A DNA stretch of 64,000 bases from NCBI RefSeq assembly GCF_000025525.1, contig NC_013887.1:630729-694728 (forward strand). Direction: 5' to 3'. A program made the position numbers and the translations under genes. Source of the DNA: Methanocaldococcus sp. FS406-22. GTDB lineage: Archaea > AGJL01 > Methanococci > Methanococcales > Methanocaldococcaceae. The notes under the pieces were generated by a model, which was not told where the DNA came from, ran no database searches, and worked only from the letters and a program-made list of their open reading frames with translations. This document shows positions 37,342 through 48,865 of this stretch, one piece after another (the first letter of the stretch is position 1; each line of letters begins with the position of its first letter).

Positions 37342-38103
37342 TTATTCTCCAATGTAAATTTCAACAACTTTTGGGTCAGATAAAACTTTTTTAATCTCCT
37401 CTTCTCCTCTACCCTCAGCAATAATCTGCCCGTTGAACATAACATATAAGTGGTCTATATAGTTCAAAACAATATCCAATCTATGCTCGACAATTAAAAA
37501 AGTTATTCCTTTAGCTTTCAATTCAAGGACATGGTTGAATATATCGTGAGCTAAACCTGGAGCAACTCCAGCTATTGGTTCGTCCATAACAATCATTTTT
37601 GGATTTGTCATCAAAGCTCTCCCAATCTCAACAAGTTTCATCTGCCCTCCACTTAACTCTCCTGCCTTTCTATCGTATAGATGAGATAATTTCAAAAATT
37701 CCAATATTTTAAAAGCTTTTTCAACCATCTCCTCCTCTTTTGGAATCCATTTTTTATAGAATAAGGCATTTAAAGGACTTTCTCCTGGGTTAATCTCCCC
37801 TATTAGCAAATTTTCTAAGACGGTCATCTCTTTTAAAGGTTGTGGAGTTTGAAAAGTCCTAACGATTCCGTGATGATAGAGTTCAACTGGTTCTTTGTTT
37901 GTTATGTCTTTATTTTCAAAATAAACTTTCCCCTCATCAGCCTTTAAAAAGCCAGTGATAACATTTATTAGTGTAGATTTCCCGCTCCCATTCGGGCCTA
38001 TAATTAATGTGACATCTCCCTTATTTACACTTATAGAAACTCCATCTAAGGCTTTGAATTCTCCAAAATACTTTACAATATTCTCTGTCCTTAAAATCTC
38101 CAT
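37342..38103 (-). CDS. livG: Branched-chain amino-acid ABC transporter ATPase LivG
   Basis: Walker A is [17 protein letters not shown] near residue 36, the signature motif is [18 protein letters not shown] near 150, and Walker B is [14 protein letters not shown]. The sequence is nearly that of M. jannaschii MJ1267, a protein of known crystal structure as I recall it, with a few substitutions that show this is a different strain or species. ATG 38103 follows GAGGGAT; the upstream TTG 38115 belongs to the leader. The same leader and first codons (GAGGGATAAAATGGAGAT) occur at the zinc-ribbon gene at 49208. Confidence 0.95.
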   Translation of the reverse strand: MEILRTENIVKYFGEFKALDGVSISVNKGDVTLIIGPNGSGKSTLINVITGFLKADEGKVYFENKDITNKEPVELYHHGIVRTFQTPQPLKEMTVLENLLIGEINPGESPLNALFYKKWIPKEEEMVEKAFKILEFLKLSHLYDRKAGELSGGQMKLVEIGRALMTNPKMIVMDEPIAGVAPGLAHDIFNHVLELKAKGITFLIVEHRLDIVLNYIDHLYVMFNGQIIAEGRGEEEIKKVLSDPKVVEIYIGE

Positions 38104-38213
38104 TTTATCCCTCAAAAATAATAAAAGTTGAGATAATAAAAATTTATGAATTTAATACATATGCACATTTAAAAAATTTTAAAAGAGTTATTTAAAGTTT
38201 TTGGAATTGTTCA

Positions 38214-39515
38214 TTAGCTATTAAGCCAGTTTATTTTTCCAGTTTTGTAATCCCAGATTCCAACCAATTTCCATCCCTCTTCTGTTACAGCATGGATTCC
38301 GTAATCTCCACTGGCTCTGTCGTTCCATTCATTCAAGTAGATATCTCCAGTAACTGGTTTAATTCCAAATTCGCCTTTTGTGTATTTAACAGTATTTTCT
38401 TTTATTAACTTGGATAATAAGTTAGCATCATATTTTCCTCCAGTTTTATTCAACATCTCAGCATAAGAAATTGCTCCAACCCATAAAGCATCATAAGCAA
38501 TTAAAGCGTATTGTCTTGGTTTTTTTCCATAGCCTCTTTTCTCATACTCTTCTGCTAATTTCTTTGCTTCATCACTTACACCATAGAACTCAGTTGAATA
38601 CAGTCCAACTTTTTCTGCTTTATTTTTAGCTTCACTAATAACTTTTTCACTATCTACAATCCCATCTGAACCAAACCATTTAACTTTTAATAATGGGGAA
38701 TCTTTATCTATTTGTGATAGTAATGTAGCTATTTCATCAAATCCAATAGCCAATACTGCAGTGGTTTTTGGATCTTTTCCAGCAATTTTATTTTCCAATG
38801 TTTGTATATATGGACTCCAATCTGATGGTTCTGGAGTACTTGGATACTCAATTTCACCAATAATATTTACCCCTTCTTTTTTTAAATCATCTACAGTAGC
38901 TTTTTCTAATCCCATACCCCACGCATCTCCTCTGTATATTACGACAACATTTTTAATACCCATATCTTTTATTTCCCCAGCAATTGCTTTTGCCTGGAAG
39001 TTATCTGTTGGGACAAACCTAAATATATACTTTTTTTGCTCTGGTGTTGTAAATCCAATCATCTGTGGTGGAGCAGTTGAACTTGGAGAAATAATAACCA
39101 TATGATTGGAATTTATATAGTCTTTTATATTCTTAACTTCCGCACTTGATGTTGGACCAATTATCAAGTTGATACCCATAGCATTTAATGATTGAACTTT
39201 TTGGAGACAGATTGATGGATTACTTTGAGTATCTTCCACATAAAGTTTAATTTTATATGGAAGTCCTTTTTCTTCAAAATATTTGTTTATATCATCTTTT
39301 CCAATTTTTAAAGTTTTTTCTATGTCATTACCGTCAGATGATAAAGGTCCTGATAAATCTGTTAAAACACCTATTTTTATTACTGTTTCTTTAGTAGATG
39401 CGGTAATAGTTGTAGTATTTGCGTTTTCTCCACTTCCAGTTTTCTCTGTACATCCTGCAAAAAATACTCCAGATATTAAAAAGAGGGATATTAAAAGCAT
39501 CCATATTTTTTTCAT
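38214..39515 (-). CDS. Branched-chain amino-acid binding lipoprotein, copy A
   Basis: This 433-residue periplasmic-binding-type receptor belongs to the LivJ/BraC family (type I fold). The N terminus is a lipoprotein signal: Lys-Lys, a hydrophobic stretch, then FFAGC, with the cysteine near residue 21, so it would be anchored to the outer face of the membrane. A threonine-rich linker follows. Core motifs include IGVLTDLSGPLSSDG, then GPTSSAEV and SPSSTAPPQ, with FVPTDNFQAKAIA. GAGGTGAGAATATG gives a strong ribosome binding site and ATG start. It lies head-to-tail with a close paralogue. Confidence 0.93.
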   Translation of the reverse strand: MKKIWMLLISLFLISGVFFAGCTEKTGSGENANTTTITASTKETVIKIGVLTDLSGPLSSDGNDIEKTLKIGKDDINKYFEEKGLPYKIKLYVEDTQSNPSICLQKVQSLNAMGINLIIGPTSSAEVKNIKDYINSNHMVIISPSSTAPPQMIGFTTPEQKKYIFRFVPTDNFQAKAIAGEIKDMGIKNVVVIYRGDAWGMGLEKATVDDLKKEGVNIIGEIEYPSTPEPSDWSPYIQTLENKIAGKDPKTTAVLAIGFDEIATLLSQIDKDSPLLKVKWFGSDGIVDSEKVISEAKNKAEKVGLYSTEFYGVSDEAKKLAEEYEKRGYGKKPRQYALIAYDALWVGAISYAEMLNKTGGKYDANLLSKLIKENTVKYTKGEFGIKPVTGDIYLNEWNDRASGDYGIHAVTEEGWKLVGIWDYKTGKINWLNS

Positions 39516-39656
39516 ATTCTCACCTCATTGTGGAGGAAAGTATTTTCCGACTATATACTATTCAAAATTAGGCTATTAAAAGTTTTCGTTTAACTATAAA
39601 ATTAATTATGTGAATTTAAAAATTATCTAAAAAATAAAATAAATATATTAAAATTA

Positions 39657-40904
39657 TTAAGTATATTCCCAGTTAATTTTCCCGGTTGTTGAGTCCCAGA
39701 TTCCAACTAACTTCCATCCATCTTTAGTTACTGCAAAGATTCCATAGTTTCCACTCGCTCTATCATTCCATTCATTTAATTTAATATATCCAGTTACTGA
39801 CTTAACTCCAAACTGCCCTTCAGAGTATTTAACAGTATTTTCTTTTATTAACTTGGATAATAAGTCAGCATCATATTTTCCTCCAGTTTCATTCAACATC
39901 TCAGCATAAGAAATTGCTCCAACCCAGAATGCATCGTAGACGTTTAATGCATACTGGTCTGGTTCTCCATAGCCCCTCTTTTTAAACTCTTCTTTTATCT
40001 TTTTAGCTTCATCTGTCTCTGATTGGAACATTGTTGAGTAGAGCTTAACCTTAATAGCTTTATTTTTAGCCTCCTCTAAGACCTTTTTACTGTTTGCTGT
40101 TCCATCACAGCCAATCCAAACATGTTTCAATAATGGGGAATCGTCATCAATCTGTGATAATAATGTTGCTACCTCTTCATATCCGATAAATACTATTCCA
40201 GTATCATTTCCTTTTCCAGCAATTTTATTGGTTGTAGTTTGGATTATTGGGCTCCAGTCCCCAATGTTAGGGTCGTAAGGTATTTCATCAATAACATTTA
40301 TCCCATTTGCCTTTAGTTTTTCTACAGTTGCTTTCTCTAATCCATCTCCCCAAGCATCATCCCTATATATAATTATAACATTCTTTAAACCAAGTTCTTT
40401 AGCAACATCTCCAATAGCGTTTCCTTGAAAGTTATCTGTTGGAACAAATCTAAACACATATTTCTTTTCTTCTGGTGTTGTAAATCCAATCATCTGTGGT
40501 GGAGCAGTTGAACTTGGAGATATTATAACAATTTTATTCGAGTTAATAAATCCTTTAATATTTTTAACCTCTCCACTTGCCATTGGTCCCAAGAATAAGT
40601 TTATTCCTTGAGCGTGAAGAGCCTGAACCTTCTGCAAACATACATTAGGGTCAGCCTTTGTATCTTCAACGTAGAGTTTTACTTTGTAAGGAATTCCTTT
40701 CTCTTCAAAGTATTTGTTTATTTTCTCTTCAGCAATCTCACAGATATGTTTCTCGTTATTCCCATAAGTTGCTAAACCTCCAGATAAATCAACCAATAAC
40801 CCAACTTTAATTTCTTTCTCTGTTTCTTCTTTTTGAGTACATCCTGCTAAAAACAAACTCCCTATAAGGACAGCCCCAAGCAATAGGGCAAGTATTTTTT
40901 TGAT
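39657..40904 (-). CDS. Branched-chain amino-acid binding lipoprotein, copy B (ATC at start position)
   Basis: This paralogue of the preceding gene shares long identical blocks (SPSSTAPPQMIGFTTPE, RFVPTDNFQ, YAEMLN.TGGKYDA, LLSKLIKENTVKY). The lipobox is LFLAGC. The expected signal peptide (KKILALLLGAVLIGSLFLAGC-like) is in frame from 40904, where an ATC codon takes the place of ATG, five bases after the site GAGGTGG (40910-40916). The first conventional start, TTG 40883, would drop the Lys-Lys head and is 26 bases from the binding site. So either AUC is used or the start is lost. Mature length is near 395 residues. Confidence 0.9.
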   Translation of the reverse strand: MKKILALLLGAVLIGSLFLAGCTQKEETEKEIKVGLLVDLSGGLATYGNNEKHICEIAEEKINKYFEEKGIPYKVKLYVEDTKADPNVCLQKVQALHAQGINLFLGPMASGEVKNIKGFINSNKIVIISPSSTAPPQMIGFTTPEEKKYVFRFVPTDNFQGNAIGDVAKELGLKNVIIIYRDDAWGDGLEKATVEKLKANGINVIDEIPYDPNIGDWSPIIQTTTNKIAGKGNDTGIVFIGYEEVATLLSQIDDDSPLLKHVWIGCDGTANSKKVLEEAKNKAIKVKLYSTMFQSETDEAKKIKEEFKKRGYGEPDQYALNVYDAFWVGAISYAEMLNETGGKYDADLLSKLIKENTVKYSEGQFGVKSVTGYIKLNEWNDRASGNYGIFAVTKDGWKLVGIWDSTTGKINWEYT

Positions 40905-41064
40905 AATCCCACCTCACTAAAGTTATTAGCAATCTCACTTTTTATAAATGGATAATATTTAAGTTTTTCGAGATGGATTTGTCTAATAAATATTATTATA
41001 ATTTTTAATAGCTTATCGTCAAAATTTTTAAAGTAGAATATCTAAGGTAATATTGATTATATAA

Positions 41065-41078
41065 AGATTTTTGATTTA
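41065..41078 (+). promoter_or_regulatory. TATA box of ndk
   Basis: GATTATATAAAGA at 41055-41069, with T-rich bases behind it, sits at a suitable distance from the start region of ndk. The leader is short and AT-rich. Confidence 0.4.
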
Positions 41079-41111
41079 TTTTAAATTTTGAAAAGTAAAA
41101 AATGTGATACC

Positions 41112-41534
41112 ATGAAAGAAAGAACATTCGTAGCCTTAAAACCAGACGCTGTAAAAAGAAAGTTAATTGGAAAAATCATTGAAAGATTTGAAAATAAAGG
41201 TTTGGAAATTGTGGGTATGAAAATGATTAAATTAGATAGAGAAATGGCAGAAAAATATTATGAAGAGCATAAAGGAAAAGAATTTTTTGAAAGGTTAATA
41301 GAGTTTATGACATCCGGAAGGATAGTAGCTATGGTTATTGAGGGGGAAAATGCTATATCAGTTGTAAGAAAGATGATTGGTAAAACAAACCCTGCTGAAG
41401 CAGAACCAGGAACTATAAGAGGGGACTTTGCTTTAACAACCCCAGATAATATAATTCATGCTTCTGACTCAAAGGAAAGTGCTGAAAGAGAGATAAAGCT
41501 ATTTTTTAAAGAGGATGAAATATTTAGTGAATAA
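41112..41534 (+). CDS. ndk: Nucleoside diphosphate kinase
   Basis: This 140-residue enzyme transfers the terminal phosphate between nucleoside tri- and diphosphates through a phosphohistidine. [17 protein letters not shown] near the start, [16 protein letters not shown] near 95-110 and the active-site NIIHASDS near 119 are all present. ATG 41112 is chosen because GTGAT lies just upstream; the longer frame from 41088 has no binding site. It is followed after 77 bases by purL on the same strand. Confidence 0.97.
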   Translation: MKERTFVALKPDAVKRKLIGKIIERFENKGLEIVGMKMIKLDREMAEKYYEEHKGKEFFERLIEFMTSGRIVAMVIEGENAISVVRKMIGKTNPAEAEPGTIRGDFALTTPDNIIHASDSKESAEREIKLFFKEDEIFSE

Positions 41535-41611
41535 GCATAAAGGTTTAATAACACATCTTTCATTTTTGTATATCAACCAAATAAATATTATCAGCTATAT
41601 AAGGTGTAATT

Positions 41612-43813
41612 ATGGATGAGAACGATTTAAAGTATATAGAAAAAGTTTTGGGAAGAAAACCAAACCATGTAGAGTTGGCAATGTTTGAAAACCTATGGAG
41701 TGAGCACTGTGCTTACAGAACTTCAAAAAAGCTCTTAAGAATGTTTGCTAAAACAGTTAATGAAAAAACCTCTAAAAATATAGTTGTTGGAATTGGAGAT
41801 GATGCCGCTGTAATTAGGTTGAAAGATGATATCTGCTTAGCAATAGCTATGGAAAGCCATAACCACCCATCATATATAGACCCATACAATGGGGCTGCTA
41901 CTGGAGTTGGAGGAATTGTTAGAGATGTTTTGTCAATGGGAGCTAAGCCAATAGCTCTATTAGACCCATTAAGGTTTGGAGATATATTTGGAAAAGAAGG
42001 AGATAAAGTTAGATGGTTAATAGAGGGAGTTGTCAAAGGAATTGGAGATTATGGAAACAGGATAGGAGTTCCAACAGTTGGAGGAGAGTGTGAGTTTGAT
42101 AGCTCTTTTGATTACAACAACTTAGTAAATGTTGTGTGTGTTGGTTTAGTTAAGGAGAATGAAATCATTACAGGGAAAGCTAAAGAGCCAGGATTGTCTT
42201 TAATATTGGTTGGTTCTACAGGAAGGGATGGAATAGGAGGAGCTTCATTTGCATCAAAGGATTTAACTGAGGAAAGTGAGGAAGAAAGGCCAAGTGTTCA
42301 AGTTGGAGATGCATTTTCTGAAAAATGTTTAATTGACGCTGTTTTAGAGGCAGTAAAAACAGGTAAAGTTAAAGCTATGAAAGATTTAGGAGCTGCAGGG
42401 CTTTCAGGAGCTTCATCTGAGATGTGTTATGGTGGAGGAGTAGGATCTGAGCTTTACTTAGAAAATGTTGTGTTGAGAGAGCCATTAACTCCTTACGAAA
42501 TTATGGTTTCTGAGAGTCAAGAGAGGATGTTGTTGGCTGTTGAACCTGGAAGTGAGGAAGAGATAATTGAGATATTTAAAAAATATGAATTGCCTGCAGC
42601 AGTTATTGGAAAAACAATTAAAGAGAAGAGGATTATTGCCAAATATAAAGGAGAAGTTGTGGTTGATTTACCATTAGATTTGCTTTGTGAAGCTCCTTTA
42701 TATGATAGAGAGGCAAAGGAAGACTTAAAAGAAAAAGAGGATGACAAAGAAAAGATAAAGATGCCTGAAGATTTAAATGATGTATTATTAAAACTCTTAG
42801 AGAGTCCAAATATCTGCTCAAAAGAATGGATTTATCAGCAATACGACCATGAAGTTCAAATAAGAACTGTTGTAAAGCCAGGAAAAGATGCTGCTGTTTT
42901 AAGAATAACTGAAGTATATCCAATGGGTATTGCCTTAACAACTGACTGTAACTCAAGATACTGCAAATTGAATCCTTATGTAGGGGCTGTAAATGCCGTT
43001 GCTGAGGCAGTTAGGAATTTAGCAACAGTTGGGGCTGAACCAATAGCTATGCTTGATAACTTAAACTTTGGAAATCCTGAAAGACCAGAGAGATTTTGGC
43101 AGTTGGCAGAATGCATTAAAGGTTTAGCTGATGCTGCTGAATTTTTCGAAATCCCAGTTGTTGGAGGAAACGTAAGTTTATACAATGAGACGATTATTGA
43201 AGGAAAAGAACATCCAATAAACCCAACTCCAGCAATATTTGTATTAGGTAAAGTTGAGGATGTTGAAAAAGTTCCAGGGGTTTTAGATAACAAGATTAAA
43301 GAAGGAGATATCTTAATAATCACAAATGAGACAAAAGATGAGATGGGAGGAAGCGAATACTACAAAGTTATACACAATACTGAAGAAGGAAGAGTGCCAA
43401 GAGTTGATTTAGAGAAAGAGAAGAAAATTTATGAAGAAGTTAGAGAGGTTGTAAAAGAAGGATTAGTTAGTGAGGCAGTAGATTGCTCAAGAGGAGGTTT
43501 AGCTGTAGCTTTAGCCAAAATGGCTATATTAAATAACATTGGTTTAGATGTAGATTTAACCTCTTACAACAAAAATAATTTAAGAGAGGATGTTTTATTG
43601 TTTTCAGAAACTTCTGGAAGAATAATTTTAGCAGTTAGAGAAGAGAATAAAGATAAAGTTTTAAGTAAATTAAGCAATGCCCATATAATTGGAAAAGTTG
43701 GAGGGAATAGGTTAAAGATAAATATTAACGGAAAAGAGATTATTGATTTAGATGTTAATGAGATGAAAAAGAGATATTATGAAGCATTTCCAAAGATGAT
43801 GGGGGAGATTTAA
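41612..43813 (+). CDS. purL: Phosphoribosylformylglycinamidine synthase subunit PurL
   Basis: This 733-residue small-type PurL acts with PurQ and PurS in purine synthesis, converting FGAR, glutamine and ATP to FGAM. The N-terminal catalytic repeat contains WSEHCAYR near residue 29, and [24 protein letters not shown] (in parts) near 89-112. The second repeat has [11 protein letters not shown] near 485 and [11 protein letters not shown] near 518. Both ATP-binding half-domains are visible. GGTGTAATT precedes the ATG. PurQ and PurS are not next to it. Confidence 0.95.
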   Translation: MDENDLKYIEKVLGRKPNHVELAMFENLWSEHCAYRTSKKLLRMFAKTVNEKTSKNIVVGIGDDAAVIRLKDDICLAIAMESHNHPSYIDPYNGAATGVGGIVRDVLSMGAKPIALLDPLRFGDIFGKEGDKVRWLIEGVVKGIGDYGNRIGVPTVGGECEFDSSFDYNNLVNVVCVGLVKENEIITGKAKEPGLSLILVGSTGRDGIGGASFASKDLTEESEEERPSVQVGDAFSEKCLIDAVLEAVKTGKVKAMKDLGAAGLSGASSEMCYGGGVGSELYLENVVLREPLTPYEIMVSESQERMLLAVEPGSEEEIIEIFKKYELPAAVIGKTIKEKRIIAKYKGEVVVDLPLDLLCEAPLYDREAKEDLKEKEDDKEKIKMPEDLNDVLLKLLESPNICSKEWIYQQYDHEVQIRTVVKPGKDAAVLRITEVYPMGIALTTDCNSRYCKLNPYVGAVNAVAEAVRNLATVGAEPIAMLDNLNFGNPERPERFWQLAECIKGLADAAEFFEIPVVGGNVSLYNETIIEGKEHPINPTPAIFVLGKVEDVEKVPGVLDNKIKEGDILIITNETKDEMGGSEYYKVIHNTEEGRVPRVDLEKEKKIYEEVREVVKEGLVSEAVDCSRGGLAVALAKMAILNNIGLDVDLTSYNKNNLREDVLLFSETSGRIILAVREENKDKVLSKLSNAHIIGKVGGNRLKININGKEIIDLDVNEMKKRYYEAFPKMMGEI

Positions 43814-43838
43814 AAATCTAATTTTTATTTTTTATAGT
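43814..43838. terminator. T-rich tract between the convergent purL and metG genes
   Basis: AAAAATCTAATTTTTATTTTTTATAG carries oligo-T runs for purL. The complementary strand is A-rich, so metG termination may lie elsewhere. The gap is only 25 bases. Confidence 0.35.
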
Positions 43839-45791
43839 TTATCTAACTTTACTACCTGCTTTTATATCTTTATCAACAGTTAATAGGCTAACATTTCCTT
43901 CATCATCTTCAGCTGCTAAAATCATTCCTTCAGATAAAACACCACACAACTTAGCTGGTTTTAGATTGCAAATAACAACCACTTTTTTACCAACTAACTC
44001 CTCTGGTTTATAATATCCTTTAATTCCTGAAACTATCTGTCTCTTCTCATCTCCCAAATCAACAATTAATTTTAAGAGCTTCTTGGACTTTGGTATGTCC
44101 TCTGCTTCAACAATCTCTCCAACTCTTAAATCAATCTTCTCTAAGTAGCTTATATCTATCTGCTCCATATTTTCTCCTCCTTCAGTTTCTTTTTTGTTTT
44201 CATAGAGTTTTTTCTTCATCTCCTCTATCTTCTTATCCTCTACCTTCTTAAATATAATCTTTGGTTTCTTTAACTCATTTCCTCTCAACTCTAAATCAAG
44301 CTCTTCATTCATTAAATTTAACAGCTCAAGAGATTTTTTAGGCATGTATGGGTATAAAAGGTAAATTATAGTTTTAACAGCCTTACAGCAAGTGTATAAT
44401 ATTTCCTCTAACCTCTTCTCATCATTAACTGCCCAAGGCTCCATCTTTTGGAAGTAACTGTTTCCTTCAATAGCAAGATGTAATATATTAACTAAAGCAT
44501 CCCTAAACTTAAAGCTCCTTATGTTTTTATCTACTGCTTCAATAGTCTCTTCACATTTTTTCAATAAAGCTTTATCCTCATCTTTTAATCTATTTTCATC
44601 AACTATTGGGACTTTTTTAAACTTTCTATGTGTGAAGGTTAAAACTCTGTGAGTGAAGTTTCCAATAATGTTAATTAGCTCATTGTTTATCTTATTTTTG
44701 AAATCATCAAATGAGAAATCACAATCCTTAAACAGAGGAGCTGACATAATTAAATAGTATCTTAAATAATCTGCATCAAAGTTCTTAACAAAATCTTTAA
44801 CCCAAACAACCCATTTTTTACTTGTACTCATCTTTCTTCCTTCTAATGTAAGGTAGCCCCCACTAACTACTGCTGTTGGTAAGTTAAAAGAACCATGAGC
44901 AATCAACATTCCTGGCCAGAAGACAGCGTGATGGACAGTTATATCCTTCCCAATAAAGTGGTAAATCTTTGTATCTTTCTCTAACCAATATTTCTTCCAA
45001 ACATCTCCTAACATCTTTGTAAATGAGATATAGCCAATAGGAGCTTCTAACCAAACATACATTACCTGATTAGTTCCTGGAATTGGGACTCCCCAGCTTA
45101 TGTCCCTTGAAATATCCCAATCGTGCAACTCTTTAATCCAATTTAATGCCATGTTTTTAACGTGCTCTGGCATTTCCTCTGCATTTTTTATATACTCCTC
45201 TAACTCCTTTTTTAAAGCACTTAACTTAAAGAAGTAGTGCTTAGTTTTTCTAATCTCTGGCTTTCCTTTACAGATTACACAATAAGGGTTTTTTAACTCA
45301 AATGGCTCTAAGTGTCTTCCACAAACCTCACAGTGGTCTCCTCTCGCCTCTCCTCCACAGTATGGACAGATTCCCTCAACATATCTATCTGGCAAGAATT
45401 TTTTACACTTCGGGCAGTAAAACTGCTCTATCTCTTTTTCATAGATATAGCCGTTCTCTTTCAGCTTTAGATAAAACTCTTGGGCAGTTTCTATATGTAT
45501 TTGGCTGTGAGTTTTACCAAAAGCATCAAACTCTATCCCCAATAAATCTAAATCTTCTTTAATCTCATTATGGTATTTTTCAACTATTTCTTCAGGACTT
45601 TTTCCCTCTTTTTCAGCAGTTAAAGTTATAGGAACTCCATGGTTGTCAGTCCCCCCAACGTGGATAACATCCTCCCCTTTCAACTTTAAGTATTTATACA
45701 TGATATCTGCTGGGATGTAAGTACTTCTCGCATGCCCTAAGTGTAAAGGCCCATTAGTGTAAGCTAAGGCAGTAGTTATTAGATATCTCAT
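43839..45791 (-). CDS. metG: Methionyl-tRNA synthetase
   Basis: This 650-residue class I synthetase has its HIGH-like motif as [16 protein letters not shown] at about residue 14, and its KMSKS motif appears as [10 protein letters not shown] near 322. Two zinc knuckles, [20 protein letters not shown] and [21 protein letters not shown] in outline, lie near 128-175. A C-terminal tRNA-binding (EMAP/Trbp111-like) domain of about 110 residues starts near 545 ([19 protein letters not shown]). GAGGGAG precedes the ATG. It is in a minus-strand translation cluster after nurA and aIF2-gamma. Confidence 0.97.
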   Translation of the reverse strand: MRYLITTALAYTNGPLHLGHARSTYIPADIMYKYLKLKGEDVIHVGGTDNHGVPITLTAEKEGKSPEEIVEKYHNEIKEDLDLLGIEFDAFGKTHSQIHIETAQEFYLKLKENGYIYEKEIEQFYCPKCKKFLPDRYVEGICPYCGGEARGDHCEVCGRHLEPFELKNPYCVICKGKPEIRKTKHYFFKLSALKKELEEYIKNAEEMPEHVKNMALNWIKELHDWDISRDISWGVPIPGTNQVMYVWLEAPIGYISFTKMLGDVWKKYWLEKDTKIYHFIGKDITVHHAVFWPGMLIAHGSFNLPTAVVSGGYLTLEGRKMSTSKKWVVWVKDFVKNFDADYLRYYLIMSAPLFKDCDFSFDDFKNKINNELINIIGNFTHRVLTFTHRKFKKVPIVDENRLKDEDKALLKKCEETIEAVDKNIRSFKFRDALVNILHLAIEGNSYFQKMEPWAVNDEKRLEEILYTCCKAVKTIIYLLYPYMPKKSLELLNLMNEELDLELRGNELKKPKIIFKKVEDKKIEEMKKKLYENKKETEGGENMEQIDISYLEKIDLRVGEIVEAEDIPKSKKLLKLIVDLGDEKRQIVSGIKGYYKPEELVGKKVVVICNLKPAKLCGVLSEGMILAAEDDEGNVSLLTVDKDIKAGSKVR

Positions 45792-45802
45792 CCTCTCCCT
45801 CT

Positions 45803-46888
45803 TCAGAATTTTTTCTTCTTTCTGCCTAAGATGTGTCTTGCTATAGGGTCATCTATATTAAGCATCTTGGCAATTGCTTCAAGTTTTTTGTTGGTTATTT
45901 CAACAGTCTCATGGGCTTTTTTTAATATATAAGGATAACCGTTAATAGATATTTGCTTTAATGAAGATAGTAGCTCTTTATCTATTTTGTTAAAGCTTGT
46001 TATTCCCACAACTCCACAGTTATCTTCCAATCTAACAAATTGTATATACGCTGTTTCAATATTGCCTTCATATTCATTTATAAAATTTATTCCCTTCATT
46101 ACACTACTTAATTGGCTATGCCCTTCTCCTTTCTTTTTTCCAATCATTTCTATAAAGTTTATTGGAGTTGAATAACCTTCCTTATTGGTAAATTTTGTAA
46201 AAACTGCTATATCCGGAATCTCAGCATTAAAATAAATATTTATCTTAGATGTTTTTGAAATTCCAATTAGTTTATCTTTAAATTCCTTTAAAAGTTTAGT
46301 TAATGTTAATATATACTCAGCGTGCTCAACTAATAACTTATCTTCCCTATCTAATTCCAAATCTTTTGATATAACACCAATTTCTCCGGTTTTTAGTTCT
46401 TCTTCAATTTTCTCATTTAATTCTTTTTTATACTCTTTGTATATTGAATCAAACTTATCTTTGTCAGCTTTATCAATGTTGGTCTTTGCAAAGATTAATA
46501 GGGAGAATAAAGAACCATCTATTATGTAATAATCAATGTCATAATTTCTGAGCATGTATAATGCTGTTTTTAGTTCTAAAGTAAGCATGTAAGTTCTTAA
46601 CTTAGTTTCAATATCTAATGGGTGAGAAATGTCAAAAATGTATGCATCTTTAGTTTTTTTAACTTTTTCTCCAATTTTGTGAATGAAACTAACTGCTCCA
46701 ACACCAAAAAATGAAAATGAGATGTAATCTATGTGATTATAGCTCCCATCTCCACCAGCAAAGTTCATCTCAACTGAATCATCAAAATTATCTTCAATCC
46801 AATGTTCATTAATGTTGTAGGATATCTCATTAATTTTTTCCATTTTTTTGATAATCTGATCTTTATTTTTTAAGAGATATTCAATCAT
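45803..46888 (-). CDS. NurA-domain nuclease, 361 aa
   Basis: The NurA 5'-3' nuclease signature is [13 protein letters not shown] at about residues 43-55 (first acidic motif) and [13 protein letters not shown] near 115 (second). NurA works with the HerA helicase at double-strand breaks. A basic C terminus ends in [10 protein letters not shown]. Neither HerA, Mre11 nor Rad50 genes are in the window, which is atypical for some archaea but usual in methanococci. GAGGGAT precedes the ATG. It lies between metG and aIF2-gamma on the same strand. Confidence 0.82.
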   Translation of the reverse strand: MIEYLLKNKDQIIKKMEKINEISYNINEHWIEDNFDDSVEMNFAGGDGSYNHIDYISFSFFGVGAVSFIHKIGEKVKKTKDAYIFDISHPLDIETKLRTYMLTLELKTALYMLRNYDIDYYIIDGSLFSLLIFAKTNIDKADKDKFDSIYKEYKKELNEKIEEELKTGEIGVISKDLELDREDKLLVEHAEYILTLTKLLKEFKDKLIGISKTSKINIYFNAEIPDIAVFTKFTNKEGYSTPINFIEMIGKKKGEGHSQLSSVMKGINFINEYEGNIETAYIQFVRLEDNCGVVGITSFNKIDKELLSSLKQISINGYPYILKKAHETVEITNKKLEAIAKMLNIDDPIARHILGRKKKKF

Positions 46889-46938
46889 TATTAATCCCTC
46901 AATTTTAGTAAAGATTATAAAGAAGAAATTATTCTTGA

Positions 46939-48174
46939 TTATCCCTCAATAGTTCCATAACCAATCAATCTCCATCTTGAGCCAACTCTTCTGCTTATAG
47001 CTACTCTATCTCCAATCTCAGCACATATTGGGATTTTTAGCTTTATATCTGCAATATCTCCTCTTGCTGATGTTATAACTCCAGCAGTTGTAGCAGTTCC
47101 AATATTCAACATTAGAACTTCTCCTGTTCTTAATGGTTCTATCTTTAACTCCTCTTTAGTTCCTACAACCCTATCTAACAAATTAGCTCTTATTGTTATC
47201 TTCTCTCTTATAGGTGGGAGAGTTCCAGGCAATCCAACAACACTTCCAGTTAATGCATCTGATTTTGTTAAGTATGGGTCTAATGTTGTTCCAACTCCAA
47301 TCAAACCTCCTGGATGTGCTTTTCTAAGTATGGTGTTTCCAGCAGCTAATGAAACAATCTTTGTAGTTAATGGCTTCCAGAATGTTTTGTTTCCTTCAGT
47401 TACTTTGATTCCAGGTCTTATTTCAATTTCATCCCCAACTTTAAATACTCCTTGAATAATTGCCCCTCCTAAAACCCCTCCTTTTAAGTCCTTAATCTCA
47501 GTTCCTGGCTTGTTTATGTCAAAGCTTCTTGCAACATACATTCTTGGGGTTGCATCAGGGTCTCTCTTAGGCGTTGGGATAAAGTCCTGTATTGCCTTTA
47601 ACAAAACATCAATGTTTGCTTCGTGATGAGCTGAGATTGGGATTATTGGGGCATTTTCAGCAATAGTTCCCTTAACAAATTCTTTTATTTGCTCATAGTT
47701 TTCTTCTGCCTGCTTTTCATCAACTAAGTCAATCTTGTTCTGGACTATTATAATTTTATCAATTCCTAAAATCTCTAAAGCCATCAAATGCTCTTTTGTT
47801 TGTGGTTGAGGGCATGGTTCGTTAGCGGCTATAACCAAAATTGCCCCATCCATCAAAGAAGCTCCAGAAAGCATTGTAGCCATCAATGTTTCGTGTCCTG
47901 GGGAATCAACAAAAGAAACCCTTCTCAAAAACTCTGTTTCGGCTAAACAGTTTGGACATCTTGGTTTTGTTGTGTATGTTCCACACTGTGGGCATTTCCT
48001 TATCTCACAATCAGCATAACCTAACCTAATTGAAATTCCTCTTCTCAACTCTTCACTATGCCTGTCAGTCCAAACTCCTGTTAATGCTTTTGTTAAACTT
48101 GTCTTTCCATGGTCAACGTGTCCAACCATTCCAATATTTACTTCTGCTTGTTTAGCTTGTTTTTTCTTAGCCAT
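46939..48174 (-). CDS. eif2g: Translation initiation factor 2 subunit gamma
   Basis: This 411-residue GTPase binds initiator Met-tRNA in aIF2. Motifs are [19 protein letters not shown] (G1), [12 protein letters not shown] (G3) and IVQNKIDLV (G4). A zinc knuckle [16 protein letters not shown] lies near residues 60-75. ATG 48174 is chosen, with GGGGAT upstream, giving [15 protein letters not shown]; the longer frame is not needed. It belongs to the minus-strand translation cluster downstream of rpS6e. Confidence 0.97.
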   Translation of the reverse strand: MAKKKQAKQAEVNIGMVGHVDHGKTSLTKALTGVWTDRHSEELRRGISIRLGYADCEIRKCPQCGTYTTKPRCPNCLAETEFLRRVSFVDSPGHETLMATMLSGASLMDGAILVIAANEPCPQPQTKEHLMALEILGIDKIIIVQNKIDLVDEKQAEENYEQIKEFVKGTIAENAPIIPISAHHEANIDVLLKAIQDFIPTPKRDPDATPRMYVARSFDINKPGTEIKDLKGGVLGGAIIQGVFKVGDEIEIRPGIKVTEGNKTFWKPLTTKIVSLAAGNTILRKAHPGGLIGVGTTLDPYLTKSDALTGSVVGLPGTLPPIREKITIRANLLDRVVGTKEELKIEPLRTGEVLMLNIGTATTAGVITSARGDIADIKLKIPICAEIGDRVAISRRVGSRWRLIGYGTIEG

Positions 48175-48354
48175 AGTTATCCCCTTTGTAAATTTCTTAT
48201 TTATTCTGTAAAATAGTATTTCCATATTTTTATAATTTTAGCTTACTTAGCTTACAAAGTTATATTCGGCAGTATCAAAATAGTCAAAAACTACAAACCA
48301 CTACAATATTTTAAATACAAAAATAAAATAAAAATAAAATTAAGCTATGTTTAT

Positions 48355-48750
48355 TTATTGTTCTTGATTTTCTCCACCTTCTAATCCTAACAATTCAGGG
48401 ATTGATTTTTCTCCATACTCAACAACTTTAACGTTAATTTGGACAATGTCAGGAGCTATTGTGTTTCCTCTAACTGTTTTTCTTCTTCTCTCTCCTTTTC
48501 TCTTTGGCCTGAATCCTGGTGGAGCACTCAATAAAACTCTAACCTTTCTACTTCCGTGGATGTCAGGCCTCATTGGGAAACCACTTGAATCAGTTCCTCC
48601 CCTTATTTGCAACTTGTATCCTTCTAAACCTATAATTTTACCATCAAATATTTCTCCAATTTTTTTACCAACTAATGGTGTGTTGTCTGCTTCAATTTGG
48701 TAACATCTTCCTGTTTTTGGGTCTGCAACTACGAATTTTGCTGTTGGCAT
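48355..48750 (-). CDS. rps6e: Ribosomal protein S6e
   Basis: This 131-residue small-subunit protein starts [15 protein letters not shown] and contains [32 protein letters not shown] near 54-76 and a basic block [17 protein letters not shown] near 97. It is typical of archaeal S6e. ATG 48750 follows a strong AGGAGGGA site. A 263-base spacer with a structured GC-rich stretch lies upstream and could be its leader. Confidence 0.96.
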   Translation of the reverse strand: MPTAKFVVADPKTGRCYQIEADNTPLVGKKIGEIFDGKIIGLEGYKLQIRGGTDSSGFPMRPDIHGSRKVRVLLSAPPGFRPKRKGERRRKTVRGNTIAPDIVQINVKVVEYGEKSIPELLGLEGGENQEQ

Positions 48751-48865
48751 AGTATTCCCTCCTATATTTTTATTTTTGTTATTTGTTTTTAGTTTCAAAT
48801 TTTTAAATTAAGTTTTAAGTTTTGATAAAACAGCTATTTTTTTATTTTTATTTATTTTTCACCCT

